Positions 24,874 through 33,432 of a stretch of 64,000 nt of DNA are shown here, piece after piece (within the stretch, counting starts at the first letter, position 1; each line of letters starts with the position of its first letter). Both the position numbers and the translations under genes were made by a program. This stretch comes from ZC4RG17 sp036380875 (lineage in GTDB: Bacteria > Actinomycetota > Acidimicrobiia > Spongiisociales > ZC4RG35), in NCBI GenBank assembly GCA_036380875.1, contig DASVDX010000022.1, positions 1-64,000 of the forward strand. The letters run 5' to 3'. A model generated the notes under the pieces. That model did not search any database. It had not been told where the DNA came from and saw only the letters and a list, made by a program, of their open reading frames with translations.

Positions 24874-27131
24874 CGACAGGAAACGTCGGCCGGCCCGCAG
24901 GACGCATCGGCGGACTCGACCGGGTCACCGGCCGCCAGCGTTACGTTGCCGACCTCCGCCTCGACGACGCCCTCCACGTGAAGCTCGTGACGCTGCCCTG
25001 TGCCCGGGCCTGGATCGTGGACATCGACACGTCGAAGGCATGGGAGGTGCCGGGCGTGCGGACGATCTTCACCGCCGCCGACCTGCCGGACCCCATGCCC
25101 CGCTACGGAGTCCACTACGACGACCGTCCCGTCCTGGCGGTGGGCGAGACCAAGTTCCACGGCGAGCCCGTGGCGGCGGTGGCCGCCGACACCCTCGACG
25201 CCGCCCAGCGAGCCGCCGCCCTCGTGCAGGTCCAGTACGAGGAACTGCCCCCGGTCCTCGATGTGCGGGCTGCCCTCGACCCGGCGGCGCCGCTCGTCGT
25301 CGATCCCGTCCTGCGACCCGACGACCCTCTGGCGTCCACCAACATCCGCCGAGAGTTCCGTTACGCCTGGGGCGACGTCGACACGGCCACCGCGGACCTG
25401 GTGATCGAGAACACCTACACGTTCCCGATGGTCACCCATTTCGCCATCGAGCCGCACGGGTTCGTAGTCGCCGCCGACGAATCAGGCGTGACCGTGTGGA
25501 GTTCCATCCAGCACCCCTACATCCTCCAGCGGGTCATGGCCCGGGTCCTCGGGTTGCCGCTGTCGAGAGTGAGGGTCATCGCCCCCGACCCCGGCGGGGC
25601 ATTCGGCGGGAAGGGCTACCCGAAATTCGAGCCTCTCCTGGCCTACATGGCCATGGCCACCGGCCGCCCCTGCCGCCTCGTGCTCACGCTCGATGAGACG
25701 TTCCAGGCGGTGCGCCGCAACAACGCCGAGGTTCGTATACGCACCGGTTTCGACTCCGACGGCACGATCCGCTTCCAGGACATCGAAGCCGACTTCCTGA
25801 TGGGAGCCTACGTCGACATCTCTGCCCGGGTGATCTCGAAGAGCAGCCACCTCGCTGCCGGTCCCTATCGCGTCCCCAACGCCCGCATCCTCGCCCGGGC
25901 ACTGCATTCCCACACCCCGCCGAGCACGGCCATGCGCGGCTTCGGCACTCCTCAGTTCAGCTGGGCCCTCGAGCAGCAGATGGACGAGGCCGCCCGTCGC
26001 CTCGACATGGATCGACTGGAGATCCGCCTCCGCAACCTCGCCCGCAAGGGCGAAGAGTTCATCCCGGGAGACACCCCCGCCGACGGCGACTGGTTCGAGT
26101 CGGTCCGGAGAGCTGCCGACGCCATCGGCTGGGGTGAGCCTCTACCCGACGGCCGGGGGAGAGGGCTGGCCGTCGGCATCAAGTCCTCCGCGACGGCCGG
26201 GGCGGCCTACTCCATCCTGCGTTTCCTCTACGACGGGAGCGTGTTCGTGCTCGTCGGCACGTCCGACATGGGTCAGGGAGCGCGCACCATCCTCACTCAG
26301 ATCGTCTCCGACGAACTGGGTGTGCCGCCCGAAGCCGTCAACGTCGTCATGGGCGACACCGCCGCGGCACCCTTCGATTACTCGACATCGGCGAGCCGCT
26401 CCACCGTTTTCATGGGCGGGTCGGTGATGCGCGGATGCGCCGAGTTGAAAGACCAAGTTCGAGAGATGGCCGCCCGCCTGCGCGGCTGCGAGCCAGAGGA
26501 GATCGAGATCGACCGGGGCGTGGTCACGTTCCCCGGCGGCGAGCAGAAGGGGATCGTCGAGGTGGTCCAAGAAGGACTAGGCGCCGTCGGCGGCGAACTG
26601 ATCGCCGTCGGGCTGATGCGGGGGGAGGCGGACCCGAATCACCCGATCGGGGGAAGGCCGTGGTTCTACGAGTTCAACTGCACGGCGGTCGAACTGGAAG
26701 TCGACCGCCGGACGGGCGAGGTTCTCATCCACAAGCATGTCACCGTGGCCGACGTCGGAAAGGCCATCAACCCCCAGCACGTGGAGAGCCAGGACGAAGG
26801 GGCGGCGATCATGGGATTGGGGCACACGCTCATGGAGCACCTGGTGCTCGACGAGCACGGGAGGATCGTGAACCTGGGAGCGCTCGACTATCGGATCCCC
26901 ACCACCAAGGACATGCCGCTCGACCTCGAGTCGATCATCGTCGAAAACGGCGACGGGCCCGGACCTCACGGCGCCAAGGGAGTGGGTGAGGGAGGGCTCT
27001 TGTGCGTCGCCGCCGCGGTCGCTTCGGCGGTGACCGACGCGACTGGCGTTGTGATCCGCGACTTGCCGCTCACCCCCGAGCGGATCTGGCGGGCGATCAA
27101 CGAGGTCACACGGTCCGAGGTTTCTCCCTGA
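24870..27131 (+). CDS. Molybdenum hydroxylase catalytic (large) subunit, xanthine dehydrogenase family
   Basis: 753 residues, typical of the large subunit of three-component Mo hydroxylases. Visible features are GGAFGGKGYPKF in the cofactor domain, STAMRGFGTPQFSWALEQQ, MGQGARTILTQIVSDELG, and the active-site Glu707 in GAKGVGEGGLL. It hydroxylates an aldehyde or a heteroaromatic or activated carbon with water as oxygen donor. The Cys-containing AYxCSFR loop of form I CO dehydrogenase is absent, so CO oxidation is unlikely. The 3' end overlaps the convergent PHP gene by 26 bp. Being co-transcribed with a phosphotransferase is unusual for this family. Confidence 0.93.
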   Translation: MTTGNVGRPAGRIGGLDRVTGRQRYVADLRLDDALHVKLVTLPCARAWIVDIDTSKAWEVPGVRTIFTAADLPDPMPRYGVHYDDRPVLAVGETKFHGEPVAAVAADTLDAAQRAAALVQVQYEELPPVLDVRAALDPAAPLVVDPVLRPDDPLASTNIRREFRYAWGDVDTATADLVIENTYTFPMVTHFAIEPHGFVVAADESGVTVWSSIQHPYILQRVMARVLGLPLSRVRVIAPDPGGAFGGKGYPKFEPLLAYMAMATGRPCRLVLTLDETFQAVRRNNAEVRIRTGFDSDGTIRFQDIEADFLMGAYVDISARVISKSSHLAAGPYRVPNARILARALHSHTPPSTAMRGFGTPQFSWALEQQMDEAARRLDMDRLEIRLRNLARKGEEFIPGDTPADGDWFESVRRAADAIGWGEPLPDGRGRGLAVGIKSSATAGAAYSILRFLYDGSVFVLVGTSDMGQGARTILTQIVSDELGVPPEAVNVVMGDTAAAPFDYSTSASRSTVFMGGSVMRGCAELKDQVREMAARLRGCEPEEIEIDRGVVTFPGGEQKGIVEVVQEGLGAVGGELIAVGLMRGEADPNHPIGGRPWFYEFNCTAVELEVDRRTGEVLIHKHVTVADVGKAINPQHVESQDEGAAIMGLGHTLMEHLVLDEHGRIVNLGALDYRIPTTKDMPLDLESIIVENGDGPGPHGAKGVGEGGLLCVAAAVASAVTDATGVVIRDLPLTPERIWRAINEVTRSEVSP

Positions 27132-28029
27132 CCGCCGCCGGCGGCTCGTCCAACGGAACCAGCGTTCGCTGACGCTTCTCGAAACGCAGCCGATGGGTGT
27201 ACCCCGCCTCGCGGGCGGCAGCCACCACCTCGGCATGACCCCAGGCGGCGTCGGCGGGCACGTGGGCGTCCGAGGCCAGCGTGATCGGAACACCGGCGTC
27301 GTGGAACATCTTCAGAAACCTCGGTCCCGGGTAGACCTCGGCAGCGGCCCGGCTCAGTCCGGCACTCGAGATCTCCACCGCGGTGCCGGTGGCGACGGCA
27401 CCCTCGACGACCGGCTCGTAGAGGTCGTCGATGGGCCCATCGGGCCGGTAGCCGTTGCGCTTGATGATGTCGGCGTGAGCCAGCACGTCGACCATGCCGG
27501 AGGCGGCGAGCTGGGCCTCGAGGGCGAAGTACTGCTCGTAGACGGTCCGCACGCCGCGGCGGGCGAACTCCTCGGCCACCAGGAATCGGTCGAACGACCA
27601 GGCGCCGATCCAGTGAACGGAGCCGATCAAGTAGTCCCAGGGGTAGTCGGCCAGCAGTTCGAGGACGGCTTCTTCGGTCCCGGGCTGGAAATCGACCTCG
27701 AGTCCCAGCTTCACGGGCAGCCCCCTGTCCTTGGCGTCGAGGACGACCTCGACATATCGGTTGAGGGAGAGATTGCGCTCCTGGCGGATGAGATCGATCG
27801 CCCCGGCCCGCAAGTCCGGGTTGGGCTCGGACTCCCACCACTCGCCCAGCACCGGCGCCGACTCCACACACCGGTAGAAGTGCTCGGTGAACCCCAACTC
27901 GGTGACACCCCTCTCCAGGGCGTGCTCCACGTACCGGTCGATATAGCCGGGCGGGTACTCGCCCGGCGGGGGAGCGTCCGAGCTGGGCCGATGGGTGTGG
28001 GGATGGAGGTGGAGGTGGTAGTCGCTCAT
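27106..28029 (-). CDS. PHP-domain phosphoesterase (histidinol-phosphatase HisJ/HisK-like)
   Basis: 307 residues. All PHP metal-site motifs are present: HLHLHPHTH at the N-terminus, GFTEHFYR, LGLEVDF, GSVHWIGAW, LAHADIIKR and LASDAH. HisJ-type members dephosphorylate histidinol phosphate, but no histidine genes are near. In this locus it more plausibly removes the phosphate added by the split phosphotransferase, or hydrolyses a phosphorylated product. It is the last gene of the minus-strand SDR operon, 22 bp after the metallo-beta-lactamase-fold gene, and it overlaps the Mo hydroxylase gene tail to tail. Confidence 0.87.
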   Translation of the reverse strand: MSDYHLHLHPHTHRPSSDAPPPGEYPPGYIDRYVEHALERGVTELGFTEHFYRCVESAPVLGEWWESEPNPDLRAGAIDLIRQERNLSLNRYVEVVLDAKDRGLPVKLGLEVDFQPGTEEAVLELLADYPWDYLIGSVHWIGAWSFDRFLVAEEFARRGVRTVYEQYFALEAQLAASGMVDVLAHADIIKRNGYRPDGPIDDLYEPVVEGAVATGTAVEISSAGLSRAAAEVYPGPRFLKMFHDAGVPITLASDAHVPADAAWGHAEVVAAAREAGYTHRLRFEKRQRTLVPLDEPPAAVREKPRTV

Positions 28030-28051
28030 CTAGTCGGCGCCGGGGCCCCCA

Positions 28052-28906
28052 TCACCCCTGTGTGAACTTGTCGTACAGGGAGGCGGCGTTGAGCGTCTGG
28101 ATGTGGTCCATCATGTACTCCTGGCCGATGTCGACGGGGTAGCGATCCCGGAAGTGGACCCGCTCGATCGTCTCCTCCCGGCTCCAGCCCTTGGCCACCG
28201 CCGCCGCCACGGCTGCCTTCCACTCGAGGAGGACCGAGCGCTGCACCGCCAGATAGCTCAGGTCAGTCACCTCCCCGTGCCCGGGCACCAAGTACTCGAC
28301 ATCCAGTTGGCGGATGCGTTCCAGTGCGGCGAGCCACTGGTCGACGTCGGAGGTCATCAGCCATGTCTGGCAGTCCTTGAACACCGTGTCGCCGGTGAAC
28401 ACCACCCGCTCCTCGGGCACGTAGACGGCCACCTGGCCGGGAGTGTGGCCGGGGGTGTGGAGCAGTTGGAAGGTGCGGTCGCCGACGTGGAGAGTCAGGT
28501 CTCCGGTGAACACGATGTCGCCCTTGTTGGGGTCGGCGTAGTAGGTGTCCCGGTCGGGGAAGATCGCCTCTCCTTCGGGGTCGTCGGTGGGGATCGCCTC
28601 GAGGGCGTAGGCGTAGGGGTCGAGATCGGGCGTCGGGACCATGAAATTGTCGTAGACCCCCTTGTGGTGGACGACCTGGCCGGCGCCTTTGAAGAAGTAG
28701 TTCCCGAAGATGTGGTCGACGTGGTGCTCGGTGTTGATCAGGTAGCGGATCGGCCCATGGGACTCGGCTTCCTCCCGCATGGCGACAGCCCGGGTCGGCA
28801 ACTGGGGGGTGTCGATCACGACCACCCCGTCGGAGGTCACCACGTAGCTGGGGTTGCAGCCACGCAGCGTGGTGTTCGTGTAGACCCGGTCGGTAACTCG
28901 TTGCAT
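28052..28906 (-). CDS. Metallo-beta-lactamase-fold hydrolase
   Basis: 284 residues. The motif normally written HxHxDH is EHHVDH here (in NTEHHVDHIFGN), so the first metal-ligand His is replaced by Glu. The later ligands look intact: LLHTPGHTPGQ, VFTGDTVF and VPGHGEVTD. This fold covers thioesterases, lactonases, phosphodiesterases and similar hydrolases. The C-terminal helical tail (YMMDHIQTLNAASLYDKFTQG region) is typical of the SoxH/quinoprotein-relay-like group. The ATG at 28906 follows GGAAG; a longer in-frame reading through the SDR gene is rejected. A role as a lactonase or esterase in the locus pathway is a guess. Confidence 0.87.
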   Translation of the reverse strand: MQRVTDRVYTNTTLRGCNPSYVVTSDGVVVIDTPQLPTRAVAMREEAESHGPIRYLINTEHHVDHIFGNYFFKGAGQVVHHKGVYDNFMVPTPDLDPYAYALEAIPTDDPEGEAIFPDRDTYYADPNKGDIVFTGDLTLHVGDRTFQLLHTPGHTPGQVAVYVPEERVVFTGDTVFKDCQTWLMTSDVDQWLAALERIRQLDVEYLVPGHGEVTDLSYLAVQRSVLLEWKAAVAAAVAKGWSREETIERVHFRDRYPVDIGQEYMMDHIQTLNAASLYDKFTQG

Positions 28907-28929
28907 CTTCCGTGGTCTCCTGTCTCGGA

Positions 28930-29715
28930 TCACTGGGTGGCCGTGAGGCCGCCGTCGATCGTCAATATCTGTCCGGTGATGAACGACGAGGCGTCGGAGC
29001 AGAACAACAGGGTGGCTCCGATCAGGTCCTCGGTCACGCCCACCCGCCGGAGCGGGATCCGGTTCACGAGGCGGGCCTTGAACTCGGGATCGTCGAGGAG
29101 CATCGCCACCTGGGGGGTGTCGACGAAGGTGGGCGAGATGGCGTTGACGGTGATCCCGTAGCGGGCCCATTCGGTGGCCCATTGCCGGGTGAGGGAGTCG
29201 ATGGCGCCTTTCGCCGCCACGTAGGCGGAGTAGCCGGCGTCGATTCCCAACTGGCCGCGGACCGAGGAGATGTTGAGGACGCGGCCACCCCGGCCCCCGT
29301 CGATCATCGCCTTGACCGCCGCCTGGGTGGGGAGGATGGTGGAACGGACATTGAGCTCGAAGATCCAGTCCCAGGCGTCCCGGGGGTACTCGTGGGCTGA
29401 ATAGAGGACCTTCCCGGCGCCGCCGCCGACTGCGTTGACGATTATGTCCACCCGCCCGAACTGGTCGAGGGTCTCGTCGATGGCGCGCTGCGCCTCCTCT
29501 TCGGACGTCATGTCCCCGACCACCCCGTGGGCGCGGGCGCCATCGGCGACCAACGACTTCGTGACCTCCTCGACCGTCTCGGGAGTGCGGCCGATGATCG
29601 TCACCGCCGCCCCCGCCTCGGCCAGTCCCGCCGCCAGGGCGGCGCCTATGGCGCCGTTTCCGCCCGGGACGACCGCCACGCGTCCTGTCAGGTCGAACCT
29701 ATCCAGGTGCCCCAT
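28930..29715 (-). CDS. Short-chain dehydrogenase/reductase (SDR)
   Basis: 261-residue classical SDR. The cofactor motif is VPGGNGAIGAAL, with Pro where TGxxxGxG has Thr. The NAG-type motif is VNAVGGGAG, and the catalytic Ser, Tyr and Lys are in NISSVRG and YSAYVAAKGA. It would oxidise or reduce a hydroxyl/keto group of the pathway substrate. The ATG follows GGAGGAGCG. It begins its own operon (SDR, MBL-fold, PHP), as shown by the shared palindrome 20-31 bp upstream. That 71-bp gap separates it from the ABC importer genes. Confidence 0.9.
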   Translation of the reverse strand: MGHLDRFDLTGRVAVVPGGNGAIGAALAAGLAEAGAAVTIIGRTPETVEEVTKSLVADGARAHGVVGDMTSEEEAQRAIDETLDQFGRVDIIVNAVGGGAGKVLYSAHEYPRDAWDWIFELNVRSTILPTQAAVKAMIDGGRGGRVLNISSVRGQLGIDAGYSAYVAAKGAIDSLTRQWATEWARYGITVNAISPTFVDTPQVAMLLDDPEFKARLVNRIPLRRVGVTEDLIGATLLFCSDASSFITGQILTIDGGLTATQ

Positions 29716-29734
29716 CGCTCCTCCGTGAGAAATG

Positions 29735-29746
29735 ATCGATTATCGA
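29735..29746. promoter_or_regulatory. Putative GntR operator or shared promoter element (right copy)
   Basis: ATCGATTATCGA, identical over 12 bases to 20068-20079, with the 11-bp perfect inverted repeat at 29736-29746. It lies in the 71-bp gap upstream of the SDR start. On the minus strand it reads TCGATAATCGAT, so GATAAT could also act as a -10 hexamer about 25-30 bp before the start codon. Confidence 0.6.
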
Positions 29747-29786
29747 GAATGACCCTACCCGGCGGATGTCGTGCCGGTCAAGGGAG

Positions 29787-30785
29787 TCAGGTCTCGCCCG
29801 TCACCCGGGCGTAGGCGGCGGCGACGAACACGATCATCGCCCCGAAGAGGATCTGGCGGAGAGCCTCCGGGTACCCGAGCGAGGTGAGGAGGGAGGAGAT
29901 CACGGTGAGGATGAGGGCACCGATGATCGTGCCGCCGTATCCGCCTCGGCCACCGAGGATCGAGGTGCCGCCGATCACCGCCGCTGCCACCGAGGGGAGG
30001 AGGGAGGTGTCGACCAGTGTCACGCTCGCCACGTTGGTGAGCCCGGAGTAGAGGAACCCGGCGATCCCGGCGAGCACGGCCGAGATGACGTAGAGGACGA
30101 TCAGCACCTGCCACGCCTTCACTCCGGCCAGGCGGGACGCCACCGGGTTGTCGCCGATGGCATAGAGGAGGCGCCCGTAACCGGTGCGGTTGAGCGTGAT
30201 CAGCACCCAGGCGGCGACGGGGATGAAGACCACGAGGCTGTACGGGACGATGCCCTCGACCATGCCCGCCCCGAGACGGCGGAACAGGTCCGGCACGCCG
30301 GCGCCGGTCTGCACCATCTCCAACTGCCACACGTTGGCGAGGCCCAAGACGACCAGGCTCATGCCGAGGGTCATGATCAGCGGGTGCACGCGGAACACGC
30401 CGACGCCGATGCCGTTGATGAGACCGGCGACGGCCGCCGCCGCCAGCGCAACGGCGATCCCCACCCACAGCCCGGGGCCGTTGACCAGCGTCGCCACCAC
30501 GAACCCGGACATCGAGGCGATGGCCGCCACCGACAGGTCGATGCCGCCGGTGAGCATCGTCATCGTCTGGCAGGCGGCGAGGATGGCCAGCGGGATGGCC
30601 GTCCGCACCATCACGCCCGCCCAGTTGAGGCTGACGATGCCGGGGCGGATGATCTCGCTGAGGATCACGAGCAGGACCAGGATCACGAGCAAGGGGATGA
30701 TCGGCCGCTCGCGGAACACCTTCACCCACGCCGACGGACGGAACCAGGAGGTGCGGGCTTCAGGAGTCGTTTCGGCGACGGTCAT
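29787..30785 (-). CDS. Sugar ABC transporter permease (RbsC-like), second copy
   Basis: 332 residues, a CUT2-family inner-membrane permease with 8-10 hydrophobic segments. Diagnostic stretches are MLTGGIDLSVAAIASMSG, NRTGYGRLLYAIGDNPVASR and GGTSILGGRGGYGGT. The ATG at 30785 is chosen because it overlaps the preceding permease stop (ATGA) and precedes a normal short cytoplasmic lead. A much longer in-frame reading extends into the upstream gene and is not real. It would form a heterodimeric channel with the permease encoded just upstream. Confidence 0.93.
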   Translation of the reverse strand: MTVAETTPEARTSWFRPSAWVKVFRERPIIPLLVILVLLVILSEIIRPGIVSLNWAGVMVRTAIPLAILAACQTMTMLTGGIDLSVAAIASMSGFVVATLVNGPGLWVGIAVALAAAAVAGLINGIGVGVFRVHPLIMTLGMSLVVLGLANVWQLEMVQTGAGVPDLFRRLGAGMVEGIVPYSLVVFIPVAAWVLITLNRTGYGRLLYAIGDNPVASRLAGVKAWQVLIVLYVISAVLAGIAGFLYSGLTNVASVTLVDTSLLPSVAAAVIGGTSILGGRGGYGGTIIGALILTVISSLLTSLGYPEALRQILFGAMIVFVAAAYARVTGET

Positions 30786-31786
30786 CGGCGGCTCCTCCGC
30801 AACTGGATGAGGCTGCCCACCATGACGACCCCCACCAGGATGAAACCCTGCACCACGGTGGCCAGGTTCGTGTTCACGTTGAGGAAGGTCATGATCGTGC
30901 GCAGCAGCGAGAGGATCACGACGGCGACGATCGGCCCGAAAACGCCGCCTCGGCCGCCGCTCAGGCTGACACCGCCGAGCACGACAGCGGCGACGCTCAT
31001 CAGGGTGTAGGGGCCGGGGACCGGCGTGGCGATGCCGGTGGTGGCGGTGAGGCTCAGCCCGCCGAAGGCGGAGAACAGGCCGGTGAGCATGTAGGCGAAG
31101 ATCTTCGTACGGCCCACCGAGATCCCGCTGCGAAACGCCGCCAGTGGCTCGCTGCCGATGGCGTAGAGGGACAGCCCCAATCGGGACCGCCGGATGGGCA
31201 GCCAGATCACGGCGACGATCAGGAGCATGACCACCGCCGCCTTCGGGATCCAGCTGCTGAGGAGCGGCCCGCTCGTGAGGCTGCGCAGCCATTGAGCGGA
31301 GGCGCCCCCCGGCGTTTCCATGACGAGGAGGGCGCATCCGGCCCACACGAACAGCATCGCCAGGGTCACGACGATGTCCGGTACCCGGGTGACGACGATG
31401 AGCGTCCCGTTGACGGCTCCGAGCAGCAATCCGAGCAGCAGGACACCGAGGACGATGCCGATGGCTGCGGTTTCGCTGCGGCCCTCCATCAGGGCGGCGG
31501 AGACGACGCTGGTCAGCGCCATCATCGAGCCGACCGAGAGGTCTATGCCTCGAGCGATGACCACCACCGCCTGGGCCACCGAAGCCAACGCCAGCGGCAT
31601 CACCGAGATGGCCAGACCCTGGATTCCGGAGGCTCCGAACGTCGGCTGGATCGCTTTCGTGATCAGAAGGAGCACGGCGAGGATCCCGAGAAGGCTGATC
31701 GTCCATCCACTGCGGCGCAGGGCCGACACCAACGACGTCGACCACCCCGCCGAGGCTCGGGCGGAGGTAGATACGGCGGCGCTCAC
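30782..31786 (-). CDS. Sugar ABC transporter permease (RbsC-like), first copy
   Basis: 334 residues with the CUT2 permease hallmarks VIARGIDLSVGSMMALTS, RRSRLGLSLYAIGSEPLAAF and LGGVSLSGGRGGVFG. It starts at a GTG overlapping the ATPase stop (GTGA) and ends in an ATGA overlap with the second permease. Two different permeases in one CUT2 operon indicate a heterodimeric channel, as in autoinducer-2 or some pentose importers. Confidence 0.93.
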   Translation of the reverse strand: MSAAVSTSARASAGWSTSLVSALRRSGWTISLLGILAVLLLITKAIQPTFGASGIQGLAISVMPLALASVAQAVVVIARGIDLSVGSMMALTSVVSAALMEGRSETAAIGIVLGVLLLGLLLGAVNGTLIVVTRVPDIVVTLAMLFVWAGCALLVMETPGGASAQWLRSLTSGPLLSSWIPKAAVVMLLIVAVIWLPIRRSRLGLSLYAIGSEPLAAFRSGISVGRTKIFAYMLTGLFSAFGGLSLTATTGIATPVPGPYTLMSVAAVVLGGVSLSGGRGGVFGPIVAVVILSLLRTIMTFLNVNTNLATVVQGFILVGVVMVGSLIQLRRSRR

Positions 31787-33357
31787 GAGGGTGCCTCCTC
31801 TTCCTCGTCGGTCTCAGGGCCCAGCGGCACTGTTGTCGTCTCGCTGACCGCCTCGGCCATCTCCTTTTCGGTGCCGATGTTGTGGGCCGCCTTGAGGAGC
31901 GTCGGCTCGTCGGCGTGCCGGGCGTCCACCTCCCCGACGACCTCGCCACCGAAGATGACTATGGCGCGGTCGCAGACGAGCGGGATCTCGCTCAGCTCGG
32001 ACGTATAGAGGAGGATCGCCGCTCCCGAGTCGGCCAGTTCCCGCAGCAGGACGTATATCTGGTTCTTCGTTCGGATGTCGATGCCGCGGGTCGGGTCGAA
32101 GCACAGCAACGTCTCGACGCCGGAGGCCACCCAGCGGGCGATAGTCACCTTCTGCTGGTTGCCGCCCGACAGGCGACGGACCTCGCCCTGGGCCCGGGTG
32201 TCGATCTGGAGTTTCTCGATGGAGTGGGAGACCGTCTGATGCTCCTTCTTCTTCCTGATCCAACCCCATCGTGGTAGCCGGCTGGAGAAGGGGAGGGCGA
32301 TGTTCTCGCGCACGGAGCGCTGCATCAGAAGCGCCTCGGCGCGGTCGGCCGGGACGAAGACGAGACCGGCCCGGATGGCGTCGGCGGGATGGCGGAACGA
32401 CACCTGCTGTCCGTTGACGAAGATCTCCCCGGAGTGGGGTCGTTCCCATCCCGAGAGCACGTCGAACAACTCGTCCTGGCCCTGCCCTTCCAGGGCGACG
32501 ACGCCCAGGACCTCACCTTCGTAGAGGTCGAAGGACACGTCCTTGAGACGGGTGTTGAGAGCCAGGTTGCGCACCGACACCCGGGGGGTGTGCTTGCGCT
32601 GCTCCGGAGCGACCACATGATGACGTTCGGCGAGAGCCTCCTGCTGGTCGACCGCTTCGCCGAGCATCAACTCGACGATGCGCTCGGCCGAGCCCTCGCC
32701 CACGTCCACCACTCCCACCGTCTCGCCCTCCCGCAGGACCGTGGCGCGGTCGCACACCGACCCGATCTCGGTCATGCGGTGGGAGATGAAGATCACGCTG
32801 CTCGAGCCGCCCCGCATCCGGTTGAGGACCTCCAGTACCCGCTCGGTGAGGTTTGCCGGGAGGGCGGCGGTCATCTCGTCCAGCATCAGGACGTCGGGAT
32901 CGATCGCCAGGGCTCGAGCGAGGTCGATGATGCGCAGTGATGCCAGCGGCAGGGTGCGGGCCATCGCCGACAGATCTAGGTCGGGCAATCCGAGCTCTTC
33001 GAGCCAGTGGCGGAAAGGTTCGATCGGCGTCTCCGTGAGACGCAAGTTGGAGAAGATGTCGAGGTCGGGGATCAGGGCGGGCTCCTGGTACACGGACACG
33101 AGGCCGCCCCGCCGGGCCTCGGCGGGAGAATGAGCGGTCCTCTCTCGTCCCCGGACCATGATCGTGCCGCCGTCGGGGCGCACCGCTCCGGTCAGGATCT
33201 TGACGAGGGTGCTCTTGCCGGCGCCGTTCGCTCCCATCAGCGCGTGGACCTCGCCCGGGCGGACGGCCAGAGAAGCCGAGCGCAAGGCCACGACGGCGCC
33301 GTAGTGCTTGGAGATGTCTTGAGCGTGGAGCAGGTAGTCGGTGGTGGTCGTTGTCAT
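31783..33357 (-). CDS. Sugar ABC transporter ATPase, tandem-domain (RbsA-like)
   Basis: 524 residues with two ABC domains. Domain 1 has a normal Walker A (GANGAGKSTLVKIL) and Walker B (VLMLDEMTAAL), but its signature region (LPLASLRIIDLARAL) is degenerate. Domain 2 has a degenerate P-loop (ALEGQGQDELFDVL), a perfect signature (LSGGNQQKVTIARW) and a Walker B that reads LLCFDPTRGID, lacking the catalytic Glu. One competent ATP site (domain 1 Walker motifs with domain 2 signature) remains, as expected in this family. It is separated from the binding-protein gene upstream by 75 bp holding a hairpin, and it overlaps the permease gene (GTGA). Confidence 0.94.
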   Translation of the reverse strand: MTTTTTDYLLHAQDISKHYGAVVALRSASLAVRPGEVHALMGANGAGKSTLVKILTGAVRPDGGTIMVRGRERTAHSPAEARRGGLVSVYQEPALIPDLDIFSNLRLTETPIEPFRHWLEELGLPDLDLSAMARTLPLASLRIIDLARALAIDPDVLMLDEMTAALPANLTERVLEVLNRMRGGSSSVIFISHRMTEIGSVCDRATVLREGETVGVVDVGEGSAERIVELMLGEAVDQQEALAERHHVVAPEQRKHTPRVSVRNLALNTRLKDVSFDLYEGEVLGVVALEGQGQDELFDVLSGWERPHSGEIFVNGQQVSFRHPADAIRAGLVFVPADRAEALLMQRSVRENIALPFSSRLPRWGWIRKKKEHQTVSHSIEKLQIDTRAQGEVRRLSGGNQQKVTIARWVASGVETLLCFDPTRGIDIRTKNQIYVLLRELADSGAAILLYTSELSEIPLVCDRAIVIFGGEVVGEVDARHADEPTLLKAAHNIGTEKEMAEAVSETTTVPLGPETDEEEEAPS

Positions 33358-33389
33358 CGGGTGGTCGAGGCGATCGTTACGGCTGGGAA

Positions 33390-33417
33390 GAAGGGGCCGC
33401 CTCTCGGCGGCCCCTTC
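33390..33417 (-). terminator. Intercistronic hairpin between the binding-protein and ATPase genes
   Basis: A perfect 12-bp stem, GAAGGGGCCGCC with GGCGGCCCCTTC, and a 4-base loop (TCTC). It is placed after the solute-binding-protein stop and before the ATPase start. It lacks a long T-run, so partial termination or mRNA 3'-end protection that keeps binding-protein mRNA in excess is likely. Confidence 0.7.
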
Positions 33418-33432
33418 CTGTTCGGCGTCTGA

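Noticed and set aside
24870..27131. CO dehydrogenase (CoxL) identity for the large Mo subunit
   Set aside because: The form I active-site loop AYxCSFR is not present. The corresponding region reads STAMRGFGTPQ, so only the broad Mo hydroxylase family can be claimed.
27106..28029. Histidine biosynthesis role for the PHP protein
   Set aside because: No his genes are nearby, and its operon partners and shared operator tie it to the catabolic locus. HisJ similarity reflects fold only.
29787..31949. 720-residue minus-strand frame ending in the second sugar permease
   Set aside because: Only the last 332 residues look like protein. The upstream part is a shadow of the first permease, and the ATG at 30785 has the operon-typical ATGA overlap.
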